Assembly (NCBI RefSeq): GCF_003050705.1
Contig: NZ_QAOG01000006.1
Coordinates: forward strand, 62,001 to 126,000
Length of the DNA stretch: 64,000 nt
From: Sphingomonas aurantiaca
GTDB taxonomy: Bacteria; Pseudomonadota; Alphaproteobacteria; Sphingomonadales; Sphingomonadaceae
Reading direction: 5' to 3'
Shown: piece after piece, positions 63,170-64,000 of the stretch
How the letters are laid out: each line of letters starts with the position of its first letter
Position numbering within the stretch: position 1 is the stretch's first letter
The notes under the pieces: model-generated
Database searches by the model: none
What the model was told of the DNA's origin: nothing
Seen by the model: only the letters and a program-made list of their open reading frames with translations
Made by a program: the position numbers and the translations under genes

Positions 63170-64000
63170 TTACAACGGGAGATCGGCGAGCGGTAGTCGG
63201 ACGACGAAGCGCGCGCCATCGATCCGGTCCTCGCGCGATTCGACGAAGATCGCGCCCTGGTGTCCGTCGACGATCGTCCGCGCGATCGCGAGGCCCAGCC
63301 CGGAATGCTGGCCGAACGTCTCGCTGTCCGGGCGGACCGAGTGGAACCGCTTGAACACGTCTTCGCGCGCATCCTCGGGAACGCCGGGGCCTTCGTCCTC
63401 GACGCGGATGACGAGGTCATCGCCCTGGCTGTTCGCGGAGATCGCGATCACGCCCGATTCGGGGGAGAAGGACAGCGCGTTGTCGATCAGGTTCTCGAAC
63501 ACGCGTTCGAGGCGTGCGCCTTCGCCGAGCACGATCATGCGGTCGTCGGGCTTGCGATCGAACCGCAGCCGGATGCCGCGCTCGACTCCGCGCGCGTCGC
63601 GCTGCGCGACCAGCCCTTCAAGCATTGCCGCGATATCGACGGGCTCGAACTTGGCACGGCTGAGCTGCGCGTCGAGCCGCGAGGCTTCGGAAATGTCGGA
63701 CAGCAGGCGATCGAGCCGGTGGACATCATCGCGGACGATCGCGAGCAGTTGCGCCTGGAGCGCCGGGTCCTGCACGCGCGACAACCCCTCGACCGCCGAC
63801 CGGAGCGAGGCGAGGGGGTTCTTCATCTCGTGCGTGACGTCGGCGGCAAAGGCCTCGGTCGCGTCGATCCGCGCCCTGAGCGCCAGGCTCATGTCGGAGA
63901 GCGCGCGTGCGAGCATGCCGAGCTCATCGCGGCGCGAGGGCAGCCGTGGCACCACGACCTCGCGCGCGCGTCCCAGGCGGACGCGGACCGCGGCGCGCGC
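63170..64000 (-). CDS. chvG: ChvG-type sensor histidine kinase, C-terminal part (5' end outside window)
   Basis: The frame stays open to the right edge, so the N-terminal membrane and sensor regions are missing. About 277 residues remain: a HAMP-like linker ('RLPSRRDELGMLARALSDMS'), the phosphoacceptor His in 'FAADVTHEMKNPLASLRSAV', N box 'LERVFENLIDNALSFSPES', and G boxes 'VEDEGPGVPEDARE' and 'HSGLGLAIARTIVDGHQGAI'. The link to hprK, rapZ and EIIA is the classical ChvG/ChvI context controlling envelope and acid-stress functions. A ChvI gene is expected beyond the edge. Confidence 0.9.
   Translation of the reverse strand, partial: ARAAVRVRLGRAREVVVPRLPSRRDELGMLARALSDMSLALRARIDATEAFAADVTHEMKNPLASLRSAVEGLSRVQDPALQAQLLAIVRDDVHRLDRLLSDISEASRLDAQLSRAKFEPVDIAAMLEGLVAQRDARGVERGIRLRFDRKPDDRMIVLGEGARLERVFENLIDNALSFSPESGVIAISANSQGDDLVIRVEDEGPGVPEDAREDVFKRFHSVRPDSETFGQHSGLGLAIARTIVDGHQGAIFVESREDRIDGARFVVRLPLADLPL

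Noticed and set aside
1..64000. tRNA, rRNA, CRISPR arrays, insertion sequences, prophage
   Set aside because: I looked in the intergenic gaps and found no cloverleaf with a T-loop consensus, no direct-repeat/spacer series, no transposase or integrase and no phage structural genes. A tRNAscan or Infernal run could still find something missed by eye.

Overview
The window is a high-GC, gene-dense stretch of alphaproteobacterial chromosome, most likely from Sphingomonas or a close sphingomonad. This is inferred from several arrangements typical of that group: a pyruvate dehydrogenase E1 beta with an N-terminal lipoyl domain, the chvG-hprK-rapZ-EIIA-HPr cluster, a short HPr kinase without its N-terminal domain, a fused CysN/CysC, and many 4-bp ATGA or GTGA gene overlaps. 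I see no prophage, insertion sequence, CRISPR array, rRNA or tRNA. Both ends cut a gene: an L-serine dehydratase on the left and a ChvG-type histidine kinase on the right.

Layout, left to right. 1-8.3 kb is an amino-acid and peptide catabolic run: serine dehydratase, M3 oligopeptidase, a cysteine-synthase-fold PLP enzyme, a fused 5-oxoprolinase and a DUF2891 protein. 8.6-12.1 kb is a tightly overlapped trio: a membrane protein, a mercuric-reductase-like flavoprotein and a cNMP-binding/thioredoxin-reductase fusion that lacks CxxC. 12.2-14.6 kb holds a secreted cyclophilin and a COG2509 flavoprotein. 14.6-22.4 kb is a late-pathway cobalamin cluster: cobO, then a B12 riboswitch driving DUF1636-cobT-cobC-cobS, the facing cobD-cbiB-cobQ operon, and a divergent cobU. 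No corrin-ring genes are present, so the cluster fits salvage and late assembly. 22.4-25.2 kb is gene-poor, with a Crp/Fnr regulator and several very small genes. 25.2-28.7 kb is an arginine succinyltransferase operon (M20 hydrolase-astA-astB).

28.7-41 kb is mostly housekeeping: DUF481, rppH, a deacetylase-photolyase pair, cyclopropane fatty acid synthase, an SDR, purF, hisI with a lipoprotein, MerR with an acyl-CoA dehydrogenase, and SleB. The SleB gene is the last of a MFS-cysK-sleB operon that ends at 43.2 kb. 43.5-46 kb carries pdhA-pdhB. 46-49.4 kb holds three Tad-type pilin-like/vWA genes with no secretion machinery nearby. 49.5-52.6 kb has a degenerate squalene/phytoene-synthase-fold protein, an EF-hand protein, trmFO and DUF488. 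52.9-58.2 kb is a sulfate-assimilation operon (SulP, cysD, cysNC, cysQ) behind a hairpin-rich leader. 58.2-64 kb holds a lipoprotein, an L,D-transpeptidase, a TrmH methyltransferase and the nitrogen-type PTS regulatory cluster.

The most striking non-coding signal is a family of dispersed palindromes at gene ends (15.3, 32.6, 43.3, 52.6, 52.8 kb, with divergent relatives at 34.0 and 58.2 kb). Their long inverted arms each contain their own small hairpin. One of them has been duplicated together with the 3' end of the DUF488 gene. The most promising functional hypotheses are a carboxypeptidase-G2-like M20 enzyme standing in for AstE, a structured RNA upstream of the sulfate transporter, DUF1636 as a B12-regulated partner of cobalamin assembly, and the CxxC-less cNMP/thioredoxin-reductase fusion.
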